Positions 39,910 to 48,469 of a DNA stretch of 64,000 nucleotides are shown here, in pieces. The DNA comes from Geosporobacter subterraneus DSM 17957. GTDB lineage: Bacteria; Bacillota; Clostridia; Peptostreptococcales; Thermotaleaceae. The stretch spans positions 19,553 to 83,552 of the forward strand of contig NZ_FQZV01000004.1 in the NCBI RefSeq assembly GCF_900142145.1, in the 5' to 3' direction. Under the pieces are notes generated by a model. That model was not told the origin of the DNA, ran no database searches, and saw nothing but the letters and a program-made list of their open reading frames with translations. Positions within the stretch are counted from its first letter, which is position 1, and every line of letters begins with the position of its first letter. Both the position numbers and the translations under genes were made by a program.

Positions 39910-41523
39910 ATGTCAACTTTTTTTGGATTTAATATCGCCCGTTCGGGACTCTTTGCCAGTCAAAGGGCCCTAAATGTTACTAGTCATAACATCGCTAATG
40001 CCAATACACCGGGCTATACAAGACAGAGGCTGGAACAACAAGCATCTAGGCCGATGATTCTGCCTAATGGCAAAGGAATGTTGGGCACTGGCGTAGATAC
40101 CATCCATATACGAAATATCCGGGACCAGTTTTTAGATCTTAAGTTTAGAAGTGAAAACCAGGCCTTTGGAGAGTGGGATACCCGAGCAGACATACTACAG
40201 AATATTGAAGCCATCATGAATGAGCCTTCTACCTCTGGAATACGTACGGTAATGGACCAATTTTTCTCATCTCTACAAGAATTAAGCACGAAGCCGGAAA
40301 ACTTAACAGTACGTGCTCTGGTTAGAGAACGGGGTATTGCTTTAGCAAAGACCATTAATCAGATGGGCTATCAACTTGAAAAAATGCAAAGCGATCTGGA
40401 TTTTAGCGTAAGTACTACTGTTGGAGAAATCAATGGCTATGCAGCCCAGATTGCAGATTTGAATAAGCAGATTTATAACTATGAGCTCGACGGCAACAAT
40501 GCCAATGATCTTCGTGACCAAAGAAACCTTCTTTTAGATAAGTTATCTCAATTGATCAACATCGATGCCTTTGAGGACAACCAAGGCCGGATGCACGTAT
40601 TGGTTTCAGGTAAATCCTTAGTTTCCCATTATAGATATTCAGAGTTAGGGACTGTGCCAAGAACTGAGAAAAAGAATAATTCGGATCTAGGGGGGCTTAG
40701 TGATGTTGTATGGAAGGATGGCTCCACTTTTACGATCCAAGGGGGAAAACTAAAGGGACTGCTGGACGCTCGGGACAATGCAGAGGGCGGCACAAAAGGG
40801 GTACCCTATTATATGGAGCAGCTGAATCTGTTTGCCAAGACCTTTGCTGCCCATGTAAACATGGCCCATCGTAGCGGCTATGGTCTTGACGGCAGTACCG
40901 GAAATGACTTTTTTCATATGGGAGAGAATCAATTCCACGATATTTCTACTCACTTTGCAGGAAAAAGTGAAAACGAAATTCAGGAATTAATCAAGAGCAT
41001 TGAGAAAGGCGGATCCAGCAGTTTAGCTGCTCTAGGCATTGCCACATCTTTAGCTTATGAAAATCTTTCTGTAGTGAAAATGGATGGTAAGTATTTTATT
41101 ACGCCTAAGGTTACAGCTACGACTTTAAAGATTTCCGATAAGATTGATCAGGATCTCAATAAAATTGCAGCCAGCAGCACCTATGCCGGACTTCCTGGAG
41201 ATGGAAGTAATGCCCTAAATATCAATCTGCTCAAAAATAATACAGGAATGTTTGACTGGGGGAAACCAGAGGATTTTATGAAATCGCTGATTTCAAACCT
41301 GGGGGTAGATACCCAGCAGGCTATACGCTTTGCCAACAACCAGCAGGTATTATTAGATCAAGTTGAATATAAACGGCAGTCCATATCAGGAGTATCCTTA
41401 GATGAAGAAATGGCAGATATGGTAAAATTCCAGCATGCATACAATGCCAACGCAAGGATGATTACGACCATAGATGAAATGATTGATGTGATTGTAAATC
41501 GGATGGGATTGGTAGGAAGATAG
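39910..41523 (+). CDS. flgK: Flagellar hook-associated protein 1
   Basis: A 537-aa protein of the hook-filament junction. The N-terminal axial motif (FFGFNIARSGLFASQRALNV, then SHNIANANTPGYTRQRLEQ) is paired with a C-terminal heptad helix (ISGVSLDEEMADMVKFQHAYNANARMITTIDEMIDVIVN). The middle domain holds the FlgK-type MDQFFSSLQELSTKPENLTVRALV. Length is normal. Downstream the expected flgL is pushed away by an inserted four-helix-bundle gene flanked by heptamer repeats. Confidence 0.95.
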   Translation: MSTFFGFNIARSGLFASQRALNVTSHNIANANTPGYTRQRLEQQASRPMILPNGKGMLGTGVDTIHIRNIRDQFLDLKFRSENQAFGEWDTRADILQNIEAIMNEPSTSGIRTVMDQFFSSLQELSTKPENLTVRALVRERGIALAKTINQMGYQLEKMQSDLDFSVSTTVGEINGYAAQIADLNKQIYNYELDGNNANDLRDQRNLLLDKLSQLINIDAFEDNQGRMHVLVSGKSLVSHYRYSELGTVPRTEKKNNSDLGGLSDVVWKDGSTFTIQGGKLKGLLDARDNAEGGTKGVPYYMEQLNLFAKTFAAHVNMAHRSGYGLDGSTGNDFFHMGENQFHDISTHFAGKSENEIQELIKSIEKGGSSSLAALGIATSLAYENLSVVKMDGKYFITPKVTATTLKISDKIDQDLNKIAASSTYAGLPGDGSNALNINLLKNNTGMFDWGKPEDFMKSLISNLGVDTQQAIRFANNQQVLLDQVEYKRQSISGVSLDEEMADMVKFQHAYNANARMITTIDEMIDVIVNRMGLVGR

Positions 41524-41530
41524 AATTTTT

Positions 41531-41566
41531 TGTTGAATGAGAAATGTTGAATGTTGTATGTTAAAA
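41531..41566 (+). repeat. Heptamer-repeat arm, left of four-helix-bundle gene
   Basis: TGTTGAATGAGAAATGTTG and following units (GTTGAAT, GTTGTAT) with a 7-bp period. They are complementary to the arm at 41991-42032. Confidence 0.8.
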
Positions 41567-41607
41567 GCTTGTATCCCCATGTCTAAGGTTGTTAGAAGGT
41601 GAAATAA

Positions 41608-41988
41608 ATGGCAAAATTTAAAACCTTTGAAGAAATTGATGCTTGGGTCTACTCTCGGGAACTAGTGAAAGAGATCTATCAGCTAACTAGAAGTAACAAT
41701 TTAAGTAGGGATTATGGGTTAAAGGACCAAATTCAACGAGCCTCTGTTTCGATTATGTCTAATATTGCTGAGGGCTTTGAACGAAATAGTACGAAAGAAT
41801 TTATTCGTTTTTTAAATATTGCAAGAGGTTCTAGTGCAGAAGTAAAAAGTCTATTATATGTTTTACTAGATTTAGGACATGTTGACCAGCAGACTTTTGG
41901 AAAACTTCAAGCCAAGACAGCAAATATATCAAAAACACTGCTAGGTTTAATAAACTATCTAAGAAGCTATGAACAACGGATAAAATAG
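41608..41988 (+). CDS. Four-helix-bundle protein (23S rRNA intervening-sequence/S23 type, TIGR02436)
   Basis: A 126-aa all-helical protein of the four-helix-bundle family first seen as ORFs in 23S rRNA intervening sequences, related to Avd accessory proteins of diversity-generating retroelements. Family marks: FEEIDAWVYSRELVKEIYQLT, DYGLKDQIQRASVSIMSNIAEGFERNS (the most conserved stretch) and FLNIARGSSAEVKSLLYVLLDLGHV. Function unknown. It is not a flagellar gene, yet it sits between flgK and flgL, exactly between two inverted arms of heptamer repeat. Codons are more AT-rich than in flgK. Ribosome site AGAAGGTGAAATAA. Confidence 0.9.
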   Translation: MAKFKTFEEIDAWVYSRELVKEIYQLTRSNNLSRDYGLKDQIQRASVSIMSNIAEGFERNSTKEFIRFLNIARGSSAEVKSLLYVLLDLGHVDQQTFGKLQAKTANISKTLLGLINYLRSYEQRIK

Positions 41989-41990
41989 GG

Positions 41991-42032
41991 TTTTTAACAT
42001 TCAACATACAACCTTCAACCTTCAACATTTTT
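41991..42032 (-). repeat. Heptamer-repeat arm, right of four-helix-bundle gene
   Basis: AACATTCAACATACAACC and then CTTCAACCTTCAACATT: 7-bp units, inverted relative to 41531-41566. Confidence 0.8.
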
Positions 42033-42053
42033 ACGAACGGAGTGAGTAAAAAA

Positions 42054-43700
42054 ATGCGCATAACTAATTCAATGATGGTCAGCACCATGATGCGAAATTT
42101 AAATAATAACTTAAATAGAATGGATAAGATTCAAATGCAGATGGCTACTGGAAAAAGAATCAATAAACCTTCCGATGATCCTGTGGGCATGGCTAAGGTA
42201 TTGACACTTTCTTCGGATGTAGCAGCCAATGAACAGTATAAAAAGAACGTAGATGAAGCCCTATCCTGGCTGGAAACTACTGAAATTGCAGTAACCCAAT
42301 TAAAGGATGTCATGCAGCGGGTGCGTGAGTTAACGGTCCGTGGAGCTACGGGAACATTGGCTCCAGAGGATAAGCAAGCCATTCAAAAAGAGATTACCCA
42401 GCTTAAGGATCAGGTGGTTTCCATCGGAAATTCAACTTATGCAGGCAGATATATCTTTGCAGGCTTTAATACCATCAATAAGCCTTTTACATTGGAAGAA
42501 ACTGCTGCAGGAACACAGCTTGTATATAATGGCAGGATGGTTAGTCCTGGGGGAATAGTAGGTGAAAATATAGCAGAAGCAGACTTTATAAATTTCTTGA
42601 TTAATCCTAACAACAAAGAATTAACCATGGCCCAAACCACAGACTCTATGATGATCGAGATCGGAATGGGAAACTTGATGAATGTCAATATTAATGGACC
42701 AGAGTTATTTCAGAAAGGCTTCGGGGGTATATTTGAAACTTTAACGAAGCTTGAAAATGTATTGCAAGAGAAGGAAAATTACCAGCATGGCTTCGTAGAT
42801 ATGCGTTTTCAAGGTGACTTGGGCACCTTGGATTTAGATAATGCTGCAGGAGATAAAATGTTGCAGATTAAGATGGGAGAAGATGTATTTACGATCAATT
42901 TTCCCCAGCAGACAGACCCATTGACCATAGATCAAATCCAAAAATCCATTGATTCCATTCCTCATCTGAAGAAAAATGGTGTAACCATTGCTGCAGATGG
43001 TACAATCTCAGCAGATCAGAAATTTACCCTTTTATCCAGTACTTTGAGCAGTAATACTTTTCCTCTAGAAGCAGATCCTGCCTATGCCCCTCTGCTGATT
43101 GGCAAGCGACTGGAGGGATCTATTGAAACCACTACAGGACAAGGTTTGATAGTTAACGGCACCAGTATACCATTGCATGAGGGGAAAAAATATGATCTCG
43201 ACAGCAGGACAGGAAAAGAAGAGCTACTAAGGGATATTCGGGCACTGTTGCCATCTCCCTTACAGGTAGACTTTACTGCAGACAACCGGCTGCAGTTTCG
43301 TGATGCACATCAGACCGCAGCGCCCTATGATACCATAGTGATTCAAGATATAGGCGGTTTTCTGACAAATCTAGGCTTTACAGATGGACAACAGTCCAAG
43401 CAAGCGGATATCAAAACTGAAAAACTAAATACCAGTGCCATGCTGGCAGATCTGGATATCAATATGGAAAATATATTGGCCAAGCTTTCAGAGATTGGCG
43501 CTAAAACCAATCGTCTGGAATTAGATCAAAGCCGGTTGGAGGATAACATCATTAATTATAAAAATCTATTATCTAAAACAGAGGATGCAGATATGGCAGA
43601 GGTGATCATGAAGCTGAAGATGGAGGAAAATGTGTATCGAGCGTCTTTATCCTCTGGAGCAAGAATCATTCAGCCATCGCTGATAGACTTTTTAAGGTAA
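42054..43700 (+). CDS. flgL: Flagellar hook-associated protein 3, unusually long
   Basis: A 548-aa protein of the hook-filament junction. The N-terminus is typical flagellin-like FlgL (MRITNSMMVSTMMRNLNNNL..., MATGKRINKPSDDPVGMAKVL, and AEDKQAI-type PEDKQAIQKEITQLKDQVVSIGNSTYAGRYIFAG). The C-terminus ends in the expected coiled region (NIMENILAKLSEIGAKTNRLELDQSRLEDNIINYKNL in outline). FlgL is usually about 300 aa; here about 250 extra residues form the outward-facing central domain. GTG 42042 is in frame, but the CGGAG site overlaps it, so ATG 42054 is chosen. Confidence 0.9.
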   Translation: MRITNSMMVSTMMRNLNNNLNRMDKIQMQMATGKRINKPSDDPVGMAKVLTLSSDVAANEQYKKNVDEALSWLETTEIAVTQLKDVMQRVRELTVRGATGTLAPEDKQAIQKEITQLKDQVVSIGNSTYAGRYIFAGFNTINKPFTLEETAAGTQLVYNGRMVSPGGIVGENIAEADFINFLINPNNKELTMAQTTDSMMIEIGMGNLMNVNINGPELFQKGFGGIFETLTKLENVLQEKENYQHGFVDMRFQGDLGTLDLDNAAGDKMLQIKMGEDVFTINFPQQTDPLTIDQIQKSIDSIPHLKKNGVTIAADGTISADQKFTLLSSTLSSNTFPLEADPAYAPLLIGKRLEGSIETTTGQGLIVNGTSIPLHEGKKYDLDSRTGKEELLRDIRALLPSPLQVDFTADNRLQFRDAHQTAAPYDTIVIQDIGGFLTNLGFTDGQQSKQADIKTEKLNTSAMLADLDINMENILAKLSEIGAKTNRLELDQSRLEDNIINYKNLLSKTEDADMAEVIMKLKMEENVYRASLSSGARIIQPSLIDFLR

Positions 43701-43702
43701 AG

Positions 43703-43801
43703 ATTGTTGGATGTTGAATGTTGAAGGAGAAATGTTAAAATCTTTTCGACCCGTAGATAGGGTTTAAACATACAACATTCAACCTTTCTCATTCAACATT
43801 T
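43703..43801. repeat. Inverted heptamer-repeat pair after flgL
   Basis: Left arm TTGGATGTTGAATGTTGAAG (43706-) and right arm CATACAACATTCAACC...CATTCAACATTTTT, about 30 bp apart with nothing between them. This is the empty form of the arrangement that holds a gene at 41531-42032. The T-run after the right arm could terminate transcription. Confidence 0.75.
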
Positions 43802-43836
43802 TTAATTCTTAATTTTTAATTTACAGAGGTGTTCCC

Positions 43837-44403
43837 ATGGATCTACGTATCACTACCACTCCCGCATTAATCGGCATCGACCGTACTCCCGGAGGCTTTG
43901 ACATACGCCAGCCAAAGGCAGATATGGAACTGAATATAGAGCACCCTAAGGTAGAAATCCATACAGAGCATGGACAGGTGCGGATTGATCAAAGCCAATG
44001 CTTTGCAGAAGCAGGGCTAAAAAGCTACTCCGAGCTGACAATAGACAATGCTGCCTTTGCACGACAGAAGGTAATGCAGACTATCGAAAAGATCGTACGG
44101 CAGGGAGACCAGCTAATGGCAATTGAAACAGGGGCAGATCCCATACCGGGGCAAGCCGAGGAAAATGCCTTTTTATGGGATGATGTGGAGGTAAACTTTG
44201 ATCTCATTCCCAAAAGCAGACCAAAAATTGATTTTGTGGGAGGCACGGTGGATATACAGGTTAAGGAAGGACGGGTGAACCTGCAGGTACAAGTCAATAA
44301 ACCCATTGTTAACTATACCCCAACAAAAATAGATATCTATCTAAGGCAGAAAAATAGCATCCAGATAGAGTACGCAGGATCAAAGTTCAACCAGCTTGGT
44401 TGA
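43837..44403 (+). CDS. DUF6470 family protein (YviE-like)
   Basis: A 188-aa protein matching the YviE/DUF6470 type found between flgL and fliW in Firmicutes: MDLRITTTPALIGIDRTPGG, IRQPKADMELNIEHPKVEI and PIVNYTPTKIDIYLRQKNSIQIEY. Repeating short beta strands suggest a beta-rich fold. Role in flagella is unknown. Start ATG 43837 after AGAGGTGTTCCC. No signal peptide. Confidence 0.82.
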   Translation: MDLRITTTPALIGIDRTPGGFDIRQPKADMELNIEHPKVEIHTEHGQVRIDQSQCFAEAGLKSYSELTIDNAAFARQKVMQTIEKIVRQGDQLMAIETGADPIPGQAEENAFLWDDVEVNFDLIPKSRPKIDFVGGTVDIQVKEGRVNLQVQVNKPIVNYTPTKIDIYLRQKNSIQIEYAGSKFNQLG

Positions 44404-44584
44404 GCTTTTGTATTAGATAGAAGAATAAGCAGCGAGGGCTTTGAAACAAGCTGGGTGAATTGATGGTTTTAATTCATAATAATCTACAAATATGAAAAAC
44501 CTACAAAACTCGGCTAACATAATAATTGAAAAACAACATAATCCATAAGCATCATTATTTCAATTAAGGAACGGAGGAAATTCT

Positions 44585-45034
44585 ATGAAGCTTCAAACAA
44601 AGCATTTTGGAGAAATAGATATTGAAGTAGAAAAAATTATTACCTTTGAAGAGGGTTTGCCGGGATTTGAACACATCAAAAAATATATTCTGATCCCAAA
44701 CCCAGATTCAGAAAACCCCTTTCAATGGATGCAGGCCATAGATGAACCATGTCTTGCCTTTGTAATCACAGATCCTTTTTACTTCAAAGAAGACTATGAA
44801 TTCGACATACCGGAAAAGGTAGTTCAACAGCTTGAAATTGAGAAGACAGAAGAGGTAGTGGTATACAGCATGGCAGTTGTGCCGGAAAATATTGAAGATA
44901 TCACCATCAACCTACGGGGTCCCTTGGTAGTCAACATTGAAAAAAGAAAAGGGAAACAGCTGCTATTAGATGGAGAAGCCTATGCATTAAAATACAAGAT
45001 ATTTCAAAACCTCCCTATAGAGCAGAAAGAATAG
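44585..45034 (+). CDS. fliW: Flagellar assembly factor FliW
   Basis: A 149-aa protein that binds CsrA and flagellin, releasing CsrA to repress flagellin translation when filament protein builds up. Motifs: IITFEEGLPGFEHIKKYILI, NPFQWMQAIDEPCLAFVITDPF and NLRGPLVVNIEKRKGKQLLL. The stop codon is 11 bp before csrA. fliW-csrA followed by hag is the conserved module. Confidence 0.94.
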   Translation: MKLQTKHFGEIDIEVEKIITFEEGLPGFEHIKKYILIPNPDSENPFQWMQAIDEPCLAFVITDPFYFKEDYEFDIPEKVVQQLEIEKTEEVVVYSMAVVPENIEDITINLRGPLVVNIEKRKGKQLLLDGEAYALKYKIFQNLPIEQKE

Positions 45035-45045
45035 GGGGCAGAGAG

Positions 45046-45273
45046 ATGCTGATATTGACGCGCAAAAAAGATGAAAGTATTGTAATTGATGATCGCATTG
45101 AAGTGAAAGTCATCGGTATCGAGGAAGGAAAAGTAAGACTGGGAATCTCCGCAACAAAGGATGTGACCATCCACCGAAAAGAAATTTATCTGGAAATCCA
45201 ACAGGAGAACAAACAGGCAGCTGTGACCAATGTAGATCTGCAGGATTTATCAAAAATCTTCAAGAAAAAGTAA
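45046..45273 (+). CDS. csrA: Carbon storage regulator, mRNA-binding translational repressor
   Basis: A 75-aa RNA-binding dimer: MLILTRKKDESIVIDDRIEV, the RNA-contact stretch VKVIGIEEGKVRLGISA and IHRKEIYLEIQQENK. It blocks ribosomes at GGA sites, in B. subtilis on the hag leader. The tail after residue 58 (KQAAVTNVDLQDLSKIFKKK) is a little longer than in enterics, as in other Firmicutes. Start ATG 45046 follows AGGGGGCAGAGAG. Confidence 0.95.
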   Translation: MLILTRKKDESIVIDDRIEVKVIGIEEGKVRLGISATKDVTIHRKEIYLEIQQENKQAAVTNVDLQDLSKIFKKK

Positions 45274-45292
45274 ATAAATTTCAAAAATCTAC

Positions 45293-45320
45293 TAAAGTTC
45301 TACAAAAATCTTTCCGATAA
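45293..45320 (+). promoter_or_regulatory. Sigma-D promoter of flagellin
   Basis: TAAAG (45293-45297) and TCCGATAA (45313-45320), 16-bp spacer after TAAA. Transcription would begin near 45327, giving a leader of about 260 nt to the flagellin ATG at 45591. Confidence 0.8.
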
Positions 45321-45590
45321 TAGGGATGTAGACAAAATCAAAATCCAACTCTGGCGGCCGACAGAATTGGATTAAGCAAAAGATTTACATACACGATTGT
45401 AGATTTAGATATTTTAATCTTCAATCAAAGGGTTTAAGACTTCTAGGTCTTGCTTTTAACTGGTAACCGACAACCAGTAACCGGTAACAAAAGTTTGAAA
45501 GGTTGGGTTTTAACCTTCAACCTTCAACATACAACCTTCAACACCCAAACGGCATGGACGCCAAAAACAAAAATCAAGGAGGAGAAAAAA

Positions 45591-46718
45591 ATGAGAATTA
45601 ACAACAACTTAATGGCAATGAACACCCACAGACAGTTGGGAATCACCAACAACTCTAGTGCAAAAGCAATGGAAAAACTATCTTCAGGCTTTAGAATCAA
45701 CCGTGCAGGAGATGATGCAGCAGGTCTTGCTATCTCTGAAAAAATGAGAGGACAAATAAGAGGTCTTAACCAAGCATCTAGAAATGCTCAAGATGGTATT
45801 TCATTAATTCAAACTGCAGAAGGTGCTTTAACTGAAGTTCATGCTATACTTCAGAGAATGAATGAACTTGCTACACAAGCTGCCAATGATACAAATGAAG
45901 CTGTAGATAGAACTGCTATTCAAGATGAAATTACCCAATTAAATTCAGAAATTGATAGAATATCAAAATCAACTCAATTTAACCAAAAGAATTTGTTAGA
46001 CGGTACATTAGGGGTACAGCTGGACACATCGGGTCTTCAAGTAGGTAGTGATGGAGTTACTGGGATTAGCATCGCAGGAGCAAAAGCTTCAGAAACATAT
46101 ACTATTACCTCAGGTGGGGCAGGTCAATATACAATTACTGAAACAGGTTCTGGAGACACACAAAACGTTACTTTAGCGGATGGAACTGCCGGAGTTCTAA
46201 ATTTTGATAAGTTTGGAATTAAGATTACGGTTAATGGTAGCCAAACAGCCGCTGGAATTGCAGCAGCAACTGCTGGTGGCGGTGCTGCAGGTACTATTGT
46301 TACCGGAGCAGCTGCACAGATTTCTTTCCAAATCGGAGCTAAAAATGCCCTAGATGAAAGAATGGGTGTTCAGATTGCCAAAATTGATTCCTCAGCAACA
46401 TCATTAAATACAACATCTGTTTCTGTTGCTAATGCAACAGATGCTAGAACCGCTATGGATACCATTCAAGCAGCAATAAACACTGTTTCTTCTGAAAGAT
46501 CTAAACTTGGAGCATACCAAAACAGATTAGAACACACCATCAAGAACTTAGATACTTCTTCCGAAAACTTACAAGCAGCAGAATCTAGAATCAGAGATGT
46601 AGACATGGCTAAAGAAATGATGGAGTTCACAAAGAACAACATCCTTCAACAAGCAGCACAAGCTATGTTGGCTCAAGCAAACCAGGCTCCTCAAGGAGTA
46701 CTTCAGTTATTAAGATAA
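45591..46718 (+). CDS. hag: Flagellin
   Basis: A 375-aa filament subunit. Conserved N-terminal D0/D1 (MRINNNLMAMNTHRQLG, AMEKLSSGFRINRAGDDAAGLAISEKMRGQIRGLNQASRN in outline, and SLIQTAEGALTEVHAILQRM) and C-terminal D1/D0 (LGAYQNRLEHTIKNLDTSSENLQAAESRIRDVDMAKEMMEF and LAQANQAPQGVLQLLR). The centre is short and Gly/Thr/Ala-rich. The open frame runs upstream to 45450, but the true start is ATG 45591 after CAAGGAGGAGAAAAAA. That SD area is also a plausible CsrA target. A remnant of a second flagellin 3' end lies near 49.6 kb. Confidence 0.96.
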   Translation: MRINNNLMAMNTHRQLGITNNSSAKAMEKLSSGFRINRAGDDAAGLAISEKMRGQIRGLNQASRNAQDGISLIQTAEGALTEVHAILQRMNELATQAANDTNEAVDRTAIQDEITQLNSEIDRISKSTQFNQKNLLDGTLGVQLDTSGLQVGSDGVTGISIAGAKASETYTITSGGAGQYTITETGSGDTQNVTLADGTAGVLNFDKFGIKITVNGSQTAAGIAAATAGGGAAGTIVTGAAAQISFQIGAKNALDERMGVQIAKIDSSATSLNTTSVSVANATDARTAMDTIQAAINTVSSERSKLGAYQNRLEHTIKNLDTSSENLQAAESRIRDVDMAKEMMEFTKNNILQQAAQAMLAQANQAPQGVLQLLR

Positions 46719-46732
46719 TCCTTCGTAATACC

Positions 46733-47087
46733 GTAGAGGCGAATTTATTCGCCATAAAATAATCTTTCATATAAATGAAAACCACGATGGAGACAATATT
46801 ATAGAAATGGTAGAGGAGATTCCAATCTCCGGTAAGAATTCATTCGAACATTACCTTTTCAAAACAGAGGGTCAGAGGAATATTTCCTCTGGCTCTTTTA
46901 TAATATTTGATTTTTTTCTTGTAGAGGAGATTTCAATCTCCGTGATTTAAATGAGATATGAAGCCTTCTACATATCAAAAACAAAATGATGAATCGAGGA
47001 TGTATTGCCTAAAGAATACGTGCGAATGAATTCGCTACTACATATACCAATAATTTTATCAACATAGTAGAGGAGAATTTATTCTCC
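46733..47087. repeat. REP-B palindromes upstream of the RAYT gene
   Basis: GTAG-headed palindromes at 46733-46753 (GTAGAGGCGAATTTATTCGC), 46810-46830, 46921-46941 and 47067-47087 in direct orientation, and an inverted one at 47021-47038. Each is GTAG followed by an 8-9 bp stem. A flagellin terminator lies among them. Confidence 0.85.
46866..46902 (+). terminator. Intrinsic terminator of flagellin
   Basis: GTCAGAGGAA and TTTCCTCTGGC arms around TA, then TCTTTTATAAT. Confidence 0.75.
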
Positions 47088-47117
47088 ATTAAATAAAATC
47101 AATGAGGAGAGGAAACA

Positions 47118-47612
47118 ATGTCTCCAAAACATTACTATGAAGAAAATAACTTTTATTTCATAACAACAGTAACAGAAAATCGAGTCCCCATATTTAAAGA
47201 TTATCTGGCTTGTGAATTATTGATAAGCCTGCTTACATACCATAAATTCAGCTGTAATTATAACCTTAAGGCCTTTGTGATAATGCCAGATCACGTTCAT
47301 TTAATCATACAACCTATGGGTAAGGATAATATATCTGATATAATGAAACGGATAAAGGGTAATTTTTCAAGATATTATAACAGGATACACAAAAGATCAG
47401 GCACAGTATTTCAAAAAGGATTTTACGATACTGCAATAAGGGATGAAAAGCATTGCTGTGAGACTATAGATTATATTCACTATAATCCTGTAAAAAAGGG
47501 AATCGTGATAGAAGCAAAGGATTATCTATATTCAAGCTACAAATTTTATTGTGAAAATGATGAGAAATTTTTATTGCTTTTAATGCCTTTGGATGAATTG
47601 GAAGCTACATAA
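47118..47612 (+). CDS. REP-associated tyrosine transposase (RAYT, Y1 family)
   Basis: A 164-aa Y1-type HUH nuclease: N-terminal NNFYFITTVTENRVPIF, the metal-binding HUH motif MPDHVHLIIQP (His59, His61), KRIKGNFSRYYNR, GTVFQKGFYDTAI, and the catalytic Tyr (about 119) in DYIHYNPVKKGIV. RAYTs are single-copy, domesticated transposases thought to move REP palindromes bearing a GTAG guide tetranucleotide. Here such GTAG palindromes (REP-B) flank the gene on both sides. It lies inside the flagellar region between hag and yjfB. Intact by length and motifs. Confidence 0.92.
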   Translation: MSPKHYYEENNFYFITTVTENRVPIFKDYLACELLISLLTYHKFSCNYNLKAFVIMPDHVHLIIQPMGKDNISDIMKRIKGNFSRYYNRIHKRSGTVFQKGFYDTAIRDEKHCCETIDYIHYNPVKKGIVIEAKDYLYSSYKFYCENDEKFLLLLMPLDELEAT

Positions 47613-47631
47613 TATAAAAACAAATGGGAAT

Positions 47632-47738
47632 CTTCGAATGAATTCGAAGCTACTTTTGTAAAGATTTAAATGAGATATGTAGCCTTCGAATGAATTCGAA
47701 GCTACTATATGACAGACTGTAGAAGGAAATTAAATCTC
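47632..47738. repeat. REP-B palindromes downstream of the RAYT gene
   Basis: CTTCGAATGAATTCGAAGC followed by TAC at 47632-47653 (inverted), a double-headed unit GTAG...CTAC at 47679-47705, and a direct one from 47719 (GTAGAAGGAAATTAAATCTC). Confidence 0.8.
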
Positions 47739-47772
47739 CAGTGAAAATACATTTTAAAAAGGAGCTGATACC

Positions 47773-47970
47773 ATGGATATAGCAGCACTATCAATGAGCA
47801 TAAGCCAGATGAAAGTAGCCCAACAAGCTGGCATCTCCGTCATGAAAATGGCAATGGATGCAGGACAAACACAGATGAATGACATAGTACAAATGGTACA
47901 GCAAAACACTAAGATGATGGAGCAATCCATAACCCCTCACCTAGGCAAAAACATAGACATTAGCCTGTAA
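47773..47970 (+). CDS. YjfB family putative motility protein
   Basis: A 65-aa helical protein with the YjfB pattern: MDIAALSMSISQMKVAQQAG, then SVMKMAMDAGQTQMNDIVQM. These short proteins occur in flagellar or chemotaxis settings in Firmicutes and are listed as putative motility proteins; the mechanism is unknown. Ribosome site AAGGAGCTGATACC before ATG 47773. Another small helical gene follows 23 bp later, apparently in the same operon. Confidence 0.8.
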   Translation: MDIAALSMSISQMKVAQQAGISVMKMAMDAGQTQMNDIVQMVQQNTKMMEQSITPHLGKNIDISL

Positions 47971-47993
47971 ATAATAAAAAAAGAGATGATAAC

Positions 47994-48227
47994 ATGACAT
48001 ATAAAGATCATATAAAAAAAGAACTGGAAGAACAGCTTGAGAGGGTCAAGCAGCGACTGCAGATCCTAGACATGATTGAAGAAAAACTCTTTCAGATGAG
48101 GGAACTAGCTCAAAGAGTAGTAGATGAAGATTTGACCGATGAAGAAATCCAAAAGATCAACAAACAGGTAAAATACTTGGAAGAGCAGGTAAGATTGCTA
48201 GATAGTGAAAGTACCCAGCTGTCTTAA
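47994..48227 (+). CDS. Small coiled-coil protein of unknown function (77 aa)
   Basis: Not recognised as a named family. It is nearly all helix with heptad spacing (KKELEEQLERVKQRLQILDM, then KLFQMRELAQRVVDEDL, then INKQVKYLEEQVRLLDSE). Flagellar-operon proteins of this size and shape occur next to yjfB-like genes in Clostridia, so a motility role is possible. It is followed by a terminator. Confidence 0.7.
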   Translation: MTYKDHIKKELEEQLERVKQRLQILDMIEEKLFQMRELAQRVVDEDLTDEEIQKINKQVKYLEEQVRLLDSESTQLS

Positions 48228-48253
48228 AGAAAAGTATCCCCCAAAAAAACACC

Positions 48254-48280
48254 GAAGGCCCTGAAAAGGGTCTTTTCTTC
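48254..48280 (+). terminator. Intrinsic terminator
   Basis: AAGGCCCT-GAAA-AGGGTCTTTTCTT; 8-bp stem with one G-T/mismatch. Confidence 0.65.
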
Positions 48281-48469
48281 TGCTATTTTTTTAAATACGA
48301 ATTTATCCTAAAATGCTGCCAGTAGTGACAAATCATACTTAGTGTGGCGGTACCTGCCAATTTTGACAATACAGAGGATAAGAAGAAAACTCCTATTCTG
48401 TACTTTACTTTTTACGTTGATAGCATATAAATGTGGTATAATATAAGCAAAAACAGGTGGCTCCAAAAG

